NCBI RefSeq assembly: GCF_001612785.1
Contig: NZ_BDBC01000045.1
Location: 62,001 to 126,000 of the forward strand
Reading direction: 5' to 3'
DNA: 64,000 nt
Source: Nocardia beijingensis NBRC 16342
GTDB taxonomy: Bacteria > Actinomycetota > Actinomycetes > Mycobacteriales > Mycobacteriaceae
In this document: piece by piece, positions 52,501-61,897 of the stretch
How positions within the stretch are numbered: the first letter of the stretch is position 1
Layout of the letters: each line of letters opens with the position of its first letter
Program-made: the position numbers and the translations under genes
The notes under the pieces: model-generated
The model's database searches: none
What the model was told of the DNA's origin: nothing
Seen by the model: the letters and a program-made list of their open reading frames with translations, nothing else

Positions 52501-53922
52501 TCAGATCAGGTTCTGCGCGAGTCCACGCGCGACGAAACGGCCGTGCCCGGCGTGCCCGAGGTAGACGCCGTCGTCCACGACCACCCGGCCCCGCGACAGC
52601 ACCGTGTCCACGTGACCATCGATCTCGAATCCCTCGTAGGCCGAGTAGTCCATGTTCATGTGGTGGGTCTTGCCGAGACCGATACTGGTGTGACCGTTCG
52701 GGTCGTAGACGACGATGTCGGCGTCCGCACCCGGGCTGATCACCCCTTTGCGCGGGTACATGCCGAACATCCTGGCCGGTGTGGTGCAGCAGACGTCGAT
52801 CCAGCGTTCCAGCGAGATCCGGCCGGAGCGGACGCCCTGGAACATCAGATCCATCCGATGTTCGACGCCGCCGATGCCGTTGGGAATCTTGCTGAAGTCG
52901 CCGAGCCCCATCTCCTTCTGGTCTTTCAGGCAGAACGGGCAGTGATCGGTGCCGACGGCGGTGACGTCGCCGGTGCGCAGGTAGCGCCACAGCTCGTCCT
53001 GATGCCCTTCGGCCTTCGACCGCAGCGGCGTGGAGCACACCCATTTGGCGCCCTCGAATCCCGGCGCGCCGAGCTGGTCCTCGAGCGAGAGATAGAGGTA
53101 CTGGGGGCAGGTCTCGCCGAAGACGTTGCGCCCGGCGTCGCGGGCGGCGGCGATCCGGGCCAGCGCCTGCTTGGCCGACACGTGCACGACGTAGAGCGGC
53201 ACGCCGGTCAGCTCCGCCAGCATGATCGCGCGGTGGGTGGCTTCCTCCTCGAGCTGCCACGGCCTGGTCGTGCCGTGGAAGTACGGCGCGGTGTCGCCTC
53301 GCGCGAGCGCCTGCTCGACCAGCACGTCGATGGCGATCCCGTTCTCCGCGTGCATCATCACCAGCGCGCCCAGCTCCGCCGCGGACTGCATGGCGCGCAG
53401 GATCTGGCCGTCGGTGGAGTAGAAGACACCCGGATAGGCCATGAAGAGTTTGAAGCTGGTGACGCCCTCGGCCACCAGTTCGCTCATGGCCTTCAAGGAT
53501 TCGTCATCGACGTCGCCGATGATCTGATGGAAGCCGTAGTCGATCGCGCACTGCCCGGCCGCCTTCTCGTGCCAGGCGGCCAGGGTGTCCTGGACTCGTT
53601 CGCCGTGCCGCTGCACGACGAAGTCGATGATGGTGGTTGTGCCGCCCCAGGCGGCCGCGCGGGTGCCGGTCTCGAAGGTGTCGGAGGCTTGCGTCCCGCC
53701 GAAGGGCATCTGCATGTGGGTGTGGCCGTCCACGCCGCCGGGGACGACGTATCTGCCGGTCGCGTCGAGCACGTGATCGGCGGCCGCGGCGAGGTCGGCG
53801 CCGAGCGCGACGGAGCCGGGCCGCAGGACGGCGGCGATGGTCTCGCCGTCGACGAGCACGTCGAGCGGCTGCGCTCCGGTGGAGGAGACCACCGTGCCGC
53901 CGTGGATGAAAGTGCGCGCCAT
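52501..53922 (-). CDS. hydA: Dihydropyrimidinase (D-hydantoinase family)
   Basis: This 473-aa zinc amidohydrolase opens dihydrouracil or dihydrothymine to the N-carbamoyl-beta-amino acid. Metal ligands are seen as PGGVDGHTHMQMPF (His-x-His), VTSFKLFMAYPG (carboxylated Lys), LVMMHAENG, VVHVSAKQAL and VGTDHCPF (Asp). The ATG at 53922 is the family start. It is the second gene of a four-gene pyrimidine operon. Confidence 0.94.
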   Translation of the reverse strand: MARTFIHGGTVVSSTGAQPLDVLVDGETIAAVLRPGSVALGADLAAAADHVLDATGRYVVPGGVDGHTHMQMPFGGTQASDTFETGTRAAAWGGTTTIIDFVVQRHGERVQDTLAAWHEKAAGQCAIDYGFHQIIGDVDDESLKAMSELVAEGVTSFKLFMAYPGVFYSTDGQILRAMQSAAELGALVMMHAENGIAIDVLVEQALARGDTAPYFHGTTRPWQLEEEATHRAIMLAELTGVPLYVVHVSAKQALARIAAARDAGRNVFGETCPQYLYLSLEDQLGAPGFEGAKWVCSTPLRSKAEGHQDELWRYLRTGDVTAVGTDHCPFCLKDQKEMGLGDFSKIPNGIGGVEHRMDLMFQGVRSGRISLERWIDVCCTTPARMFGMYPRKGVISPGADADIVVYDPNGHTSIGLGKTHHMNMDYSAYEGFEIDGHVDTVLSRGRVVVDDGVYLGHAGHGRFVARGLAQNLI

Positions 53923-53938
53923 GTCGTTCTTCCCGGTC

Positions 53939-54775
53939 TCAGGGGGCCACCAGCGGCCCGTAGGCGTCGGGGCGGCGATCGCGGTAGAAGGCCCAGCGGT
54001 CGCGCACCACCTTGATCAGATCCATGTCCAGATCGCGGACGACCAGCTCGGGGTCGGTGTCGGAGGCGACGTCGCCGACGAACTTGCCTTCCGGGTCGAC
54101 GAAATAGCTGGTGCCGTAGAAGTCGTCGTCGCCGTACTCCTCGGCGCCCACCCGGTTGATGGCGCCGATGTAGTACTCGTTGGCCACCGCGGCCGCGGGT
54201 TGTTCCAGTCGCCAGAGGTAACCGGACAGGCCCCGCGACGTCGCCGACGGGTTGAACACGAGTTCCGCACCGGCGAGGGCCAGCGCGCGCCACCCCTCGG
54301 GAAAGTGCCGGTCGTAGCAGATGTACACGCCGACCTTGCCCACCGCGGTGTCGAACACCGGCCAACCGAGATTGCCCGGCCGGAAATAGAACTTCTCCCA
54401 GAATCCGTGCACGTGCGGCAGGTGGTGTTTGCGGTACTTGCCGAGATAGGCGCCGTCGGCGTCGATGACCGCCGCCGTGTTGTACAGCAGACCGGGCTGT
54501 TGCTGCTCGTACACCGGCAGGATCATCACCAGGCCCAGTTCCTTCGCGAGTGCGGCGAACCGCTCGGTCGTCGGCCCCGGGACGGATTCGGCGTAGTCGT
54601 AGAACCGCGTGTCCTGGCGCTGGCAGAAATACGGCGCGTAGAACAGCTCTTGGAAGCAGATCACCGCGGCTCCGTGCGCGGCGGCGCGGCGCGCGTAGTC
54701 CTCGTGCGCCGCGAGCATCGACTCCTTGTCGCCGGTCCAGTTCGTCTGGACCAGCGCGGCTCGAACGATTCCCAT
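53939..54775 (-). CDS. Beta-ureidopropionase (nitrilase superfamily)
   Basis: This 278-aa carbon-nitrogen hydrolase splits N-carbamoyl-beta-alanine to beta-alanine, CO2 and ammonia. The Glu-Lys-Cys triad is visible in VICFQELFYAPYF, LGKYRKHHLPHVHGFWEKF and VGVYICYDRHFPEGWRAL. SATSRGLSGYLWRLEQPAAA follows. It is first in the operon, 16 bases before hydA. An N-carbamoyl-D-amino acid hydrolase is the main alternative. Confidence 0.9.
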   Translation of the reverse strand: MGIVRAALVQTNWTGDKESMLAAHEDYARRAAAHGAAVICFQELFYAPYFCQRQDTRFYDYAESVPGPTTERFAALAKELGLVMILPVYEQQQPGLLYNTAAVIDADGAYLGKYRKHHLPHVHGFWEKFYFRPGNLGWPVFDTAVGKVGVYICYDRHFPEGWRALALAGAELVFNPSATSRGLSGYLWRLEQPAAAVANEYYIGAINRVGAEEYGDDDFYGTSYFVDPEGKFVGDVASDTDPELVVRDLDMDLIKVVRDRWAFYRDRRPDAYGPLVAP

Positions 54776-54986
54776 GCCCAGTTATACGTCACCGGCAACC
54801 GGCTCCGTGGCTCGAAAACTGCCGAGAAGAGTTTTGTAGCCAATCCGTGGCAACCGGGCTACCCGCGGCCTCGCAACCGTGTGCATCCGGGCAATCGAGC
54901 CGTACTCCCCTGCGGAACCGGGCGAGGTGGAATGATTCGCGCTGCATCGTCCGGTGCGCAACCCCGAGTGAAGGAGATTTTCAGCG
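54776..54986. other. Divergent promoter region between pyrimidine operon and cyclophilin
   Basis: No gene is visible. The right edge holds AAGGAG ten bases before the cyclophilin GTG; no clear operator was identified. Confidence 0.35.
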
Positions 54987-55700
54987 GTGAGCAGCGAAGT
55001 GCAAGCGCGAGAACTCGTCAACGGCCGGCGCGCGGGGCGCCGGAGCGTAGCGTGGCGATCGCTGCGGATCCTCGGGGTCCTCGCCGTCGGCGTGGCGCTG
55101 GTGACGTCCGCGACGGGTGTCGTCTCGGCGGCCCCGGCGCAGGCCGGCTGCGGCGCACCGGCCGCGGGTCAGCCGAACGGCAAGCAATGGCCCGCCGAAC
55201 CCGGCATGACCATCGACACCAACGCCGGATACACGGCGACGCTGGCCACCAACTGCGGCGCCGTCACCATCGCTCTGGACGCGTCCCGCGCGCCGCGCAC
55301 GGTCAACTCGTTCGTGTTCCTGGCCGGAGAGCAGTACTTCGACCACACCAAGTGCCACCGGATCACCACCGAGGGCATCTACGTGCTGCAGTGCGGCGAC
55401 CCGACCGCGACCGGCATGGGCGGGCCCGGCTACCAATTCCCCGACGAGAACCTGGCGGGCGCGACCTACCCGGCGGGCACGATCGCGATGGCGAACGCGG
55501 GCCCCGGCACCAACGGCAGCCAGTTCTTCGTCGTCTACCGCGACGCGCCGCTGCCGCCGAGCTACACCCCGTTCGGGCGAGTCACCGCAGGCATGGACGT
55601 GCTGACCTCGATCGCCGCCGCGGGCGTCAAGGACGGCTCGTCCGACGGCGAGCCCGCCGCCGGCGTCGTGCTGAATTCCGTTTCCGCCGGGCGCAACTGA
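54987..55700 (+). CDS. Secreted peptidyl-prolyl cis-trans isomerase (cyclophilin)
   Basis: This 237-aa cyclophilin has an N-terminal export signal (LRILGVLAVGVALVTSATGV) and a mature domain starting after AAPAQAGCG, where a Cys could also be lipidated. Catalytic motifs include YFDHTKCHRITTEGIYVLQC, GDPTATGMGGPGYQFPDENL, and IAMANAGPGTNGSQFFV. It probably helps fold exported proteins. The GTG at 54987 follows AAGGAG. Confidence 0.9.
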   Translation: MSSEVQARELVNGRRAGRRSVAWRSLRILGVLAVGVALVTSATGVVSAAPAQAGCGAPAAGQPNGKQWPAEPGMTIDTNAGYTATLATNCGAVTIALDASRAPRTVNSFVFLAGEQYFDHTKCHRITTEGIYVLQCGDPTATGMGGPGYQFPDENLAGATYPAGTIAMANAGPGTNGSQFFVVYRDAPLPPSYTPFGRVTAGMDVLTSIAAAGVKDGSSDGEPAAGVVLNSVSAGRN

Positions 55701-55731
55701 ATCCGTCGCGGTGGCGGTGCGGCGCCGCGCG

Positions 55732-56913
55732 TCAGGAGACCCCGGCGCGGCGCCGCAGCACCACCGCCATCACCGGTTCGACGAACCGGCTGACCACCGG
55801 CCCGAGCACCGCCATCAACAGCACGTAGGTGGTGGCCAGCGCGGCGAATTCGGCGGGGACCGCGCCCGCGGCCACCGCGAGTCCGGCGATGACGATCGAG
55901 AACTCGCCGTGGGCGACCAAGGCGGTGCCCGCCCGCGCCCGGCCCAAGCGGCCCGCACCGGCCCGCTCGGCCGCCCACCATCCGGTGGCGATCTTGCTGG
56001 CCGTGGTGACCAGCGCCAGCAGGCAAGCCCAGCCCAGCACCGGTGGGATGCTCGCCGGGTCGGTGCTCAGGCCGAACAGGACGAAGAACAGCGCGGCGAA
56101 CAGATCGCGCAGCGGTTCCAGCAGCTTGGTCGCGTTGTGCGCGGTCGAGTCCGAGATCGCGATGCCGAGCAGGAACGCGCCGACCGCCGCCGACACCTGC
56201 ACCGCCGAGGCCGCCCCAGCGACCAGCAACGCGGAACCGAGCAGTTTCAACAGGAAGATCTCGCGGTCGGCGCTGTCGACGATCGCGGAGACGTAGCGGC
56301 CGTAACGCAGCGCGACGATCAGCACCACGGTGACCGCCGCCAAGGCGATGCCGAGCGTCTTCAGGCCTGCGACGAAGCCGACGCCGGCCAGCACCGCTGT
56401 CAGCACGGGCAGGTATCCGGCCATCACCAGGTCTTCGAACACCAGGATGGACAGGATCACCGGCGTCTCCCGGTTGCCCAGCCTGCCCAGATCGTTGAGC
56501 ACCTTCGCGACGATGCCGGAGGACGAGATGTAGGTGACCCCGGCCATCGCGATGGCTCCGGTGAACCCCCAGCCGAGCCCGAGCGCCACGAGGACACCGG
56601 GCGTCGCGTTGAGCACGATGTCAACTACGCCGGCGGCCCACGATCGCCGCATGCCGGTGACCAGCTCCGGGGCGCTGTATTCCAGGCCGAGCAGCAGCAA
56701 CAGCAGGACGACGCCGATTTCGCTGGCGAGATGGATGAAATCGTCCACCTGCCGCAACTCGACCAAGCCACCGGTGCCGAACACCAGCCCGCCGATCAGG
56801 TACAGCGGAATGGGCGACATGCCGATGCGCGCGGCGATCCGCCCGAGCAGGCCCAGGCCGAAGAACACCGCGCCCAGCTGGATCAGCGCGAGCGCGGTCT
56901 CGTGTGCCACCAT
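55732..56913 (-). CDS. Cation/proton antiporter, KhtU/KefB type
   Basis: This 393-aa CPA2 family membrane protein has about twelve helices: ALIQLGAVFFGLGLLGRIAA at the start, LIGGLVFGTGGLVELRQVDD, ISSSGIVAKVLNDLGRLGNR, and AAVGAFLLGIAISDSTAHNA. It probably exports K+ in exchange for H+. Only the membrane domain is present, with the regulatory TrkA-C part supplied by the next gene, which ends five bases before it. Confidence 0.88.
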   Translation of the reverse strand: MVAHETALALIQLGAVFFGLGLLGRIAARIGMSPIPLYLIGGLVFGTGGLVELRQVDDFIHLASEIGVVLLLLLLGLEYSAPELVTGMRRSWAAGVVDIVLNATPGVLVALGLGWGFTGAIAMAGVTYISSSGIVAKVLNDLGRLGNRETPVILSILVFEDLVMAGYLPVLTAVLAGVGFVAGLKTLGIALAAVTVVLIVALRYGRYVSAIVDSADREIFLLKLLGSALLVAGAASAVQVSAAVGAFLLGIAISDSTAHNATKLLEPLRDLFAALFFVLFGLSTDPASIPPVLGWACLLALVTTASKIATGWWAAERAGAGRLGRARAGTALVAHGEFSIVIAGLAVAAGAVPAEFAALATTYVLLMAVLGPVVSRFVEPVMAVVLRRRAGVS

Positions 56914-56917
56914 GCGC

Positions 56918-57400
56918 TCAGCCGTCTAACAGGATCTTGGCGGCGGCCTCGAGACCCTCGACCGTGCCGACGACGACGAGCACGTCTCCGGCGGTGAAGG
57001 TGAAGTCCGGCCCCGGCGACGGAATCGGCTGCCCGCTGCGGACCACCGCGACGATGGACGCTTTCGTCCGGGTGCGTATCTGGGTCTCCCCCAGCCTGCG
57101 GCCGTCGAAGCGGGAGCGGTCCGGGATGGACAGCTGCCGGGTGGTCAATCCGGTGAACGCGCGGTGCTCCTCGCGCAGCTGCTCGACCAGTTGCGGCGCG
57201 CCGAGCAGGCTGGCCAGCACGGCCGCCTCCTTGCCCGACAGCGGTACCTGTTCGGTCTCGTCGGGGTTGTCCGGCTTGCTCACGATGAGATCCATCGTGC
57301 CGTCGCGATGGTCGATCACCCCTATCCGGCGTCGTGTATTGGTCAGCGGGAAATCCTTGCGTACACCGATACCCGGCAGGGGTGTCACCTCGACATTCAC
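56918..57400 (-). CDS. TrkA-C domain antiporter regulator, KhtT type
   Basis: This 160-aa cytoplasmic protein has an N-terminal domain (VEVTPLPGIGVRKDFPLTNT, RRRIGVIDHRDGTMDLIV) and a C-terminal TrkA-C domain (GLTTRQLSIPDRSRFDGRRL, then GPDFTFTAGDVLVVVGTVEG). It pairs with the downstream antiporter as in KhtTU. The start is the GTG at 57400. In homologues a nucleotide gates the transporter. Confidence 0.87.
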   Translation of the reverse strand: MNVEVTPLPGIGVRKDFPLTNTRRRIGVIDHRDGTMDLIVSKPDNPDETEQVPLSGKEAAVLASLLGAPQLVEQLREEHRAFTGLTTRQLSIPDRSRFDGRRLGETQIRTRTKASIVAVVRSGQPIPSPGPDFTFTAGDVLVVVGTVEGLEAAAKILLDG

Positions 57401-57597
57401 GATCCCACCCTATCGACCGGTTGGCGCACCCCACGGACAGGGTGCCCGAATTGTCCGTATTATTCGCCGTTTCCGCACGCCACTCCGGACCGGCGAGTTG
57501 GATTACAGTTCACCGCCCGTGGTAAGAGAAATGACGTGTCCCGTACCCGCCTCCGTCACCGAGCCGTCGCCTCGCGTTGCCGCGACGAGCGAGTCCG

Positions 57598-59706
57598 GTG
57601 ACCGTCGCGCGGGCGGTGAACCGGTTGCTCCGGCCGGGCGCGGTCGCCACCGCGGCGGCTGCGCCGCGGGCGGGCGCCGGGGAGTACCGGCACGATCTGG
57701 ACGGGCTGCGCGGCGTGGCGATAGCGCTGGTCGTGGCGTTCCACATCTGGTTCGGCCGAGTGTCGGGCGGGGTGGACGTGTTCCTGGTGCTGTCGGGGTT
57801 CTTCTTCACCGGGTCGCTGCTGCGCGGTGTGGCGGACACCGGCACGGTCCGCGTCGCGCACACCGCTCGCAGGCTCGCACGGCGGTTGCTGCCCGCCCTG
57901 GTGACGTTGTTGGCCGCCGTGATCGCGGCCACCGTGCTGCTGCGCCCGTTCACCCAGTGGGGCGAGATGGCGGCGCAGACGCTGGCGTCGCTGCTGTACT
58001 ACCAGAACTGGCATCTCGCGTTGTCCTGGTCGGATTACCTCGCCGCCGACCCGTCGGTGAGCCCGTTGCAGCACCTGTGGTCCATGGCGGTGCAGATGCA
58101 GTTCTACCTGCTCGCGCTCGTCGCCGTGGCCTCGGTCGCGAGTCTGTCGCTGCGTTTCGCCCGCCCCGGCGCGGTGCGGCCGGTCCTGGCGATCGCGCTG
58201 ACCGCGGGCACGGTGGCCTCGTTCCTCTACGCCGCGCACGGCACCGCGGTGCATCAGGGCTGGAACTACTACGACAGTTTCGCCCGCGCCTGGGAGCTCT
58301 TCGCCGGGGCGCTGCTGGCGATCGCCGCACCCAAGCTGTCGCCGCCGCGCTGGGTGCGGGTCGCGGCGGCGGCCCTCGGCGCGGTCGCGGTGCTCACCTG
58401 CGGCTGGTTGATCGACGGCGCCGACCGGTTCCCCGGACCGGCCGCGCTGGTGCCCGTCGGCGCCACAGCCGCGCTGATCGTCGCGGGCGGCAATCTCACC
58501 GCCGCGCGGCAGCCGCTGCCCAACCGGCTGCTCGGCGCACCCGCCGCGGTGCGCCTCGGTGAACTGTCCTACGCGCTGTATCTGTGGCACTGGCCGATCC
58601 TGATCTTCGTGCTGGCGCGGACCGGAGCGGCGACCGCTGGGCTGGGCGTCGGCCTGGGCGTCATCGGTGCGTCGCTGGTGCTCGCCTACCTGACGAACCG
58701 GTTCGTCGAAGAGCCGCTGCGGATGCGATCCGGCCGTCCGGCCCCACAGTCGCCCGCCCGCGCCATCCGCACCGGCCGGGTGGTCGCCGCCCTCGGCGTC
58801 GCGGTGCTGGCGGTCTCGGTCGGTGAGCAGGTGGTGACCCGGGCGAATCCGCCGCGGGCGGTGGCCGCGCTCGATCCGGGGCACTATCCCGGCGCGGAAG
58901 CGCTGGTCAACGGCGCGAGCACGCCCGAAGCCCCGATGCGGCCGAGCGTGTACGAAGCGCCCGCCGACGCCGCTTACCCCTCACGCGACGGCTGTATCGC
59001 GGACTGGGACACCCGCGACGTCATCACCTGCACCTATGGTGACGCCGCCGCGCAGCGCACCATCGCGGTGGTGGGCAGCTCGCACGCCGAGCACTGGGTG
59101 CCCGCGCTCGATCTGCTCGCCCGCGAGCACGCCTTCCGGGTCGAGGTCTACCTGAAGATGGGCTGCCCGCTGACGGTAGCGGCGGAACCGATGTACAAGG
59201 GTGAAGCGAATCCGGACTGCCGCGACTGGTCCGTGGAGGTGATCGACCGCCTCGGCGTAGAACGGCCGGAGTGGGTCTTCACGACGGCGACCCGGCCGCG
59301 CGACGGCGCCGGTGACGAGACCCCGGCGGACTATCCGGAAGTATGGACGCGGCTGGCCGACCGTGGCCTCAATGTCCTGGCCATCCGCGACACCCCGTGG
59401 CTGCGCCGCGACGGCGTGCGGTACCGGGCCATCGACTGCCTCGCCCAGCACGGTGACCGGATCAGTTGCGGGATGCCGCGCGCGGCCGCGCTGGACGAGG
59501 TGAACCCGGCGCTGGAGTTCGCCGCCTCGTTCCCCAACGTGTTCCCGCTGGATCTGTCGGACGCGCTGTGTGAACGAGAAGTCTGCGCGGTGAGCGAGGG
59601 CAACGTCCTCATCTATCACGACGAGCATCACCTCACCGCCAGCTATTCGCGGTCGCTGGCGCCGGAACTCGGCAGGCATTTGTCGCCGATCCTCGGCTGG
59701 TGGTGA
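57598..59706 (+). CDS. Acyltransferase-3/SGNH fusion protein (OafA/YrhL family)
   Basis: This protein of about 702 aa has an N-terminal membrane acyltransferase-3 domain (YRHDLDGLRGVAIALVVAFH, GGVDVFLVLSGFFFTGSLLR, about 11 helices, residues 35-400) and a C-terminal SGNH hydrolase-like domain (IAVVGSSHAEHWVPALDLLA, then HDEHHLTASYSRSLAPELGR with the Asp-His pair). It transfers acyl groups onto a cell-envelope glycan or lipid. The start is uncertain: GTG 57598 is used, with TTG 57577 also possible. Confidence 0.87.
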   Translation: MTVARAVNRLLRPGAVATAAAAPRAGAGEYRHDLDGLRGVAIALVVAFHIWFGRVSGGVDVFLVLSGFFFTGSLLRGVADTGTVRVAHTARRLARRLLPALVTLLAAVIAATVLLRPFTQWGEMAAQTLASLLYYQNWHLALSWSDYLAADPSVSPLQHLWSMAVQMQFYLLALVAVASVASLSLRFARPGAVRPVLAIALTAGTVASFLYAAHGTAVHQGWNYYDSFARAWELFAGALLAIAAPKLSPPRWVRVAAAALGAVAVLTCGWLIDGADRFPGPAALVPVGATAALIVAGGNLTAARQPLPNRLLGAPAAVRLGELSYALYLWHWPILIFVLARTGAATAGLGVGLGVIGASLVLAYLTNRFVEEPLRMRSGRPAPQSPARAIRTGRVVAALGVAVLAVSVGEQVVTRANPPRAVAALDPGHYPGAEALVNGASTPEAPMRPSVYEAPADAAYPSRDGCIADWDTRDVITCTYGDAAAQRTIAVVGSSHAEHWVPALDLLAREHAFRVEVYLKMGCPLTVAAEPMYKGEANPDCRDWSVEVIDRLGVERPEWVFTTATRPRDGAGDETPADYPEVWTRLADRGLNVLAIRDTPWLRRDGVRYRAIDCLAQHGDRISCGMPRAAALDEVNPALEFAASFPNVFPLDLSDALCEREVCAVSEGNVLIYHDEHHLTASYSRSLAPELGRHLSPILGWW

Positions 59707-59717
59707 GGGGCGCACGA

Positions 59718-61244
59718 TCAATTCAGCCGCAACATCTCCGGCCAAGCGTGCGACCACGGCGCGAGCGGTCGCGCGCAGCGCCAGACGGTGACGCCGCGGG
59801 TGACCCCCGGATATCCGAGCCGGGCGTCGACCTGACCGACCGCGCTCACCTCGGCGCAGTGCGCGCGCACGTCGGCCTCGGCGCCGCCGACCCACAGCAC
59901 CGTCGTCGCCGTGTCCGGCGGGGTGCCGAAGTAGCCGAAGCCGCGATTGGGGCTGTAGACGGCGGGCAGACCATAGGACCCGCGGGCGAGATCCAGAGCG
60001 CTTGCCTGCCAATAGGAATCGGCGATCACCACGGCCGCTGCCCGCTCCGGCTCCGGCAACGCCGCGTAGGCCGCCGCCGTCCCGGCCGCGAGTTCCGACC
60101 AGCCGAACCGCCCGTAGATCGCGATCTCGAACCCCGCCTGAGCCTGGGTGTCGACCGGCTCGATATCGGACTCCGGTCGCAAGGGCAGCGAGAAGACAAG
60201 CACGGCAAGGGATAGCACGCCCACCGCGACGGTGAGGATCACCCGCGAGCGCCGCCGGTTCGCCGTCCAGCGCACCGCACCGGCCGCGATCAGCGCTCCG
60301 TAGCAGCCCGCCGCGTAGTACGGCCGTCCACCGGTCGCGATGAAGACGCCGACCAGGACCAGCGGCATCAGCCCGAGAAACCGGTAGGGCCGCAAGCTTT
60401 CGGCGCGAAACAGCACCCACACGCCATACACCAGCAACAGGCCGCCGAGCACACCGGCGGAGGCGAGGGCCAGCGGCAGCCAGCTGTAGCGCCCGCCGAT
60501 CGTGGCCTGTTCCGCGGCGACCACACCACCCAGACGCAGCTGCGGCCATCCGCGCCCTGCCTGCCACACCAGACCGGGCGCCGACGTCACGACGACGATC
60601 ACGCCGCCCCACCACAGGGCGGGGCGGCGCAGCAGCTCACGAGGTCCGTAGATCCCCACCCCGATCGCGAGCGCGATCCAGAAGAACGGGATCAGCCACT
60701 TGACCTGCATGTCCACCCCGGTGACCAGCGCGGCGGCCAGCAGCAACCCGTCGCGGCGGGTGCGGACCCAGCGGATCACCAGCCAGCTCACCACCACCCA
60801 CAGCGCCGTGTCGATCGTGTTGGTCGCCAGCAAAGTACCCTGCACCAGCAGGAACGGCGAGGTGGCGTAAGCGGCGGCGGCCAGCACCTGCGCCGGGCGG
60901 TCGCCCCCGAACTCCCTGGCGATCTGCGCGGTCAGCACCACCGCGGCCACCGTGACCAGCACAGCCGGAAGGCGCAGTGCCACGAGCGAATCCGGGGCGA
61001 GCAGGTCCATCGTCCGCGCGAGCGCGGGCAGCAACGGCCCCTGATCGGCGTAACCGGCCGTGAGCCTGCGGCCCGCCGCGACGAAATACAGCTCGTCACC
61101 GAAGAATCCGTACCGCCCGATCGAGACCAGCAGCGCCAGCGCGCCCAGCGCCGCCACCGCGCCGACCCCGCCGAAGGCAAACGCGGGCAGCGGTTGGGCG
61201 TCATCCCGGCGCCGGTGGGTGTCCAGCACTTCAGTCATCCTCAT
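59718..61244 (-). CDS. GT39-type glycosyltransferase family membrane protein
   Basis: This protein of about 508 aa is of the ArnT/PMT superfamily with about ten helices. The first luminal loop reads YFVAAGRRLTAGYADQGPLL with conserved acidic positions (FGDELYF just before it), and LLATNTIDTALWVVVSWLVI follows. The C-terminal part is soluble and extracytoplasmic. Such enzymes transfer sugars from polyprenyl-phosphate donors. ATG 61244 overlaps the TetR stop by four bases; ATG 61238 is an alternative. Confidence 0.83.
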   Translation of the reverse strand: MRMTEVLDTHRRRDDAQPLPAFAFGGVGAVAALGALALLVSIGRYGFFGDELYFVAAGRRLTAGYADQGPLLPALARTMDLLAPDSLVALRLPAVLVTVAAVVLTAQIAREFGGDRPAQVLAAAAYATSPFLLVQGTLLATNTIDTALWVVVSWLVIRWVRTRRDGLLLAAALVTGVDMQVKWLIPFFWIALAIGVGIYGPRELLRRPALWWGGVIVVVTSAPGLVWQAGRGWPQLRLGGVVAAEQATIGGRYSWLPLALASAGVLGGLLLVYGVWVLFRAESLRPYRFLGLMPLVLVGVFIATGGRPYYAAGCYGALIAAGAVRWTANRRRSRVILTVAVGVLSLAVLVFSLPLRPESDIEPVDTQAQAGFEIAIYGRFGWSELAAGTAAAYAALPEPERAAAVVIADSYWQASALDLARGSYGLPAVYSPNRGFGYFGTPPDTATTVLWVGGAEADVRAHCAEVSAVGQVDARLGYPGVTRGVTVWRCARPLAPWSHAWPEMLRLN

Positions 61245-61861
61245 CCCCTGGTCGCTACGTCGAACAACCGGCACAGGTGCGCCGCGTACGCGTCCATCGC
61301 GAAATCCGGTTCCCGCACCGCCCGTCCGGCCGCGCCGTCGACGGCGTCGCGAATGGACTTGGCCATCAACAGCGGGTCGAACTCGCCGAACTCGCCGCTG
61401 CGCTGCCCTTCGGAAAGGATGTCGGTCAAGGGCGCGATGATGTCGCGTTCGCCGTCGGCGGAGGTGAACTTCGGGTTGCCGTCCGCGTCCCGCAGATTCG
61501 TCACCACCTCGATCAGGGCCGCCACGTACGTGGTGTTGGCGTCGATGAAGCCGAGGTTCGATTCGAGGTAGGCCAGCAGGCTCGCGCGCGGTCCGGCCGC
61601 CGCGGCGACCCGCGGAGCGATGTACTCCGCGGCCGAGACGTACAGCTGGACCACCAGCTGCGTCATCAGATCGTCCTTGCCGTCGAAGTGGTAGGAGATG
61701 ACGCCTTTGGAGATGCCCGCGCGCTCGGCGATCCGTGCCAGCGAAGCGTTCGCGTACCCCACCTCCGAGATCACCTCGACGGCGGCGGCGATGATCTGCC
61801 GCCGCCGCGCCTCCTCGATGAACGATCTCCGTTGGCCGTCCGTACTATTTTCTGGCCGCAT
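61241..61861 (-). CDS. TetR family transcriptional regulator
   Basis: This 206-aa regulator has a helix-turn-helix at residues 15-60 (RRRQIIAAAVEVISEVGYAN, LARIAERAGISKGVISYHFD) and a helical C-terminal ligand domain. It sits directly before the GT39-type gene with overlapping codons and probably controls it. ATG 61861 has TAAAAT about eight bases upstream and no ribosome binding site, which suggests a leaderless transcript. Confidence 0.9.
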   Translation of the reverse strand: MRPENSTDGQRRSFIEEARRRQIIAAAVEVISEVGYANASLARIAERAGISKGVISYHFDGKDDLMTQLVVQLYVSAAEYIAPRVAAAAGPRASLLAYLESNLGFIDANTTYVAALIEVVTNLRDADGNPKFTSADGERDIIAPLTDILSEGQRSGEFGEFDPLLMAKSIRDAVDGAAGRAVREPDFAMDAYAAHLCRLFDVATRG

Positions 61862-61867
61862 GGTCAA

Positions 61868-61873
61868 ATTTTA
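61868..61873 (-). promoter_or_regulatory. Putative -10 element for leaderless tetR transcript
   Basis: On the minus strand TAAAAT stands seven bases before the ATG at 61861, so a transcript would begin at or within a base or two of the start codon. The -35 is weak. Confidence 0.35.
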
Positions 61874-61897
61874 GCACGGGCGGCCGAGTATCCGCCG

